Assembly: GCA_964436315.1 (NCBI GenBank)
Contig: CAYTCZ010000195.1
Span: forward strand, 1 to 5,732
Origin: CAYTCZ01 sp964436315
GTDB taxonomy: Bacteria > Actinomycetota > Thermoleophilia > Gaiellales > Gaiellaceae
DNA: 5,732 nt
Reading direction: 5' to 3'
Below are positions 5,631 to 5,732 of this stretch, piece by piece; position 1 is the first letter of the stretch; every line of letters starts with the position of its first letter. Under the pieces are notes generated by a model that was not told the DNA's origin, made no database searches, and saw only the letters and a list, made by a program, of their open reading frames with translations. Both the position numbers and the translations under genes were made by a program.

Positions 5631-5732
5631 TCATACTGGAGACACGATCTCGGCAAGCAGATCCCGCGCCCCTCGGGCCGAGACCAGGTTGCCCGGAGAT
5701 GAGATCAGCGTCGGCCGCCAGCTATGAGCCGT
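5631..5732 (-). CDS. Possible 3' end of a convergent gene (partial, unidentified)
   Basis: On the - strand a frame is open from the right edge down to a TGA (bases 5633-5631). It gives 33 residues containing SWRPTLISSPGNLVSARGAR and ending DLLAEIVSPV. About 70% of its third codon positions are G or C, and the ending looks like a real protein C-terminus. If real, its stop lies only 15 bases from the permease stop, making the two genes convergent and fixing the right border of the cluster. The frame is too short for certainty, and I recognise no family. Confidence 0.35.
   Translation of the reverse strand, partial: TAHSWRPTLISSPGNLVSARGARDLLAEIVSPV

Noticed and set aside
5617..5675. CGAGGGG (5617-5623) and CCCCTCG (5669-5675), a possible terminator hairpin after the permease.
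   Set aside because: The loop would be 45 bases long and no U-tract follows, so it is not a credible terminator; the right arm may lie in a convergent gene.

Overview
This window holds an apparently complete, compact biosynthetic gene cluster for a ribosomally made, thiazole/oxazole-modified peptide (TOMM, or linear azol(in)e-containing peptide; the streptolysin S / microcin B17 class). The DNA is GC-rich by eye, with mostly G or C third codon positions, frequent GTG/TTG starts, near-consensus Shine-Dalgarno sites and very tight gene packing. That suits a high-GC bacterium. An actinobacterial origin would fit, but nothing here proves a phylum.

Layout, left to right, all cluster genes on the + strand. 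Positions 1-139 hold a possible 3' end of an upstream gene (to 82), a small hairpin (26-47) and a very strong ribosome binding site (125-133). Positions 140-283 encode a 47-residue precursor peptide that starts at TTG. It has an acidic, helix-prone leader and a Cys-rich tail, CCACCTCCDCWFFCH. Positions 284-317 hold a nested inverted repeat that overlaps the ribosome binding site of the next gene. Then follow the E1-like cyclodehydratase partner protein with an N-terminal leader-binding (RRE) domain (318-1316), the YcaO cyclodehydratase ending in PxPxP (1306-2640), a SagB-type FMN dehydrogenase (2637-3461), a CPBP-family intramembrane protease (3458-4003), an ABC transporter ATPase (4009-4890) and its single ABC-2 type permease (4887-5615). 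The last ~100 bases may carry the 3' end of a convergent gene on the - strand.

Inferred pathway: the E1-like protein captures the precursor leader and presents the core to the YcaO enzyme. The YcaO enzyme uses ATP to cyclodehydrate Cys (and possibly the one core Thr) to azolines, and the dehydrogenase oxidises these to azoles. The CPBP protease probably removes the leader and/or gives self-protection, and the ABC pair exports the product. The junctions of the modifying and export genes (11-nt overlap, GTGA, GTGA, a 5-nt gap with the ribosome binding site over the previous stop, ATGA) indicate one translationally coupled operon.

The enzyme families are well known. The most novel item is the precursor, whose core has period-three Cys pairs (CC-A-CC-T-CC-D-C-WFF-C-H) and which I do not recognise as any characterised product.
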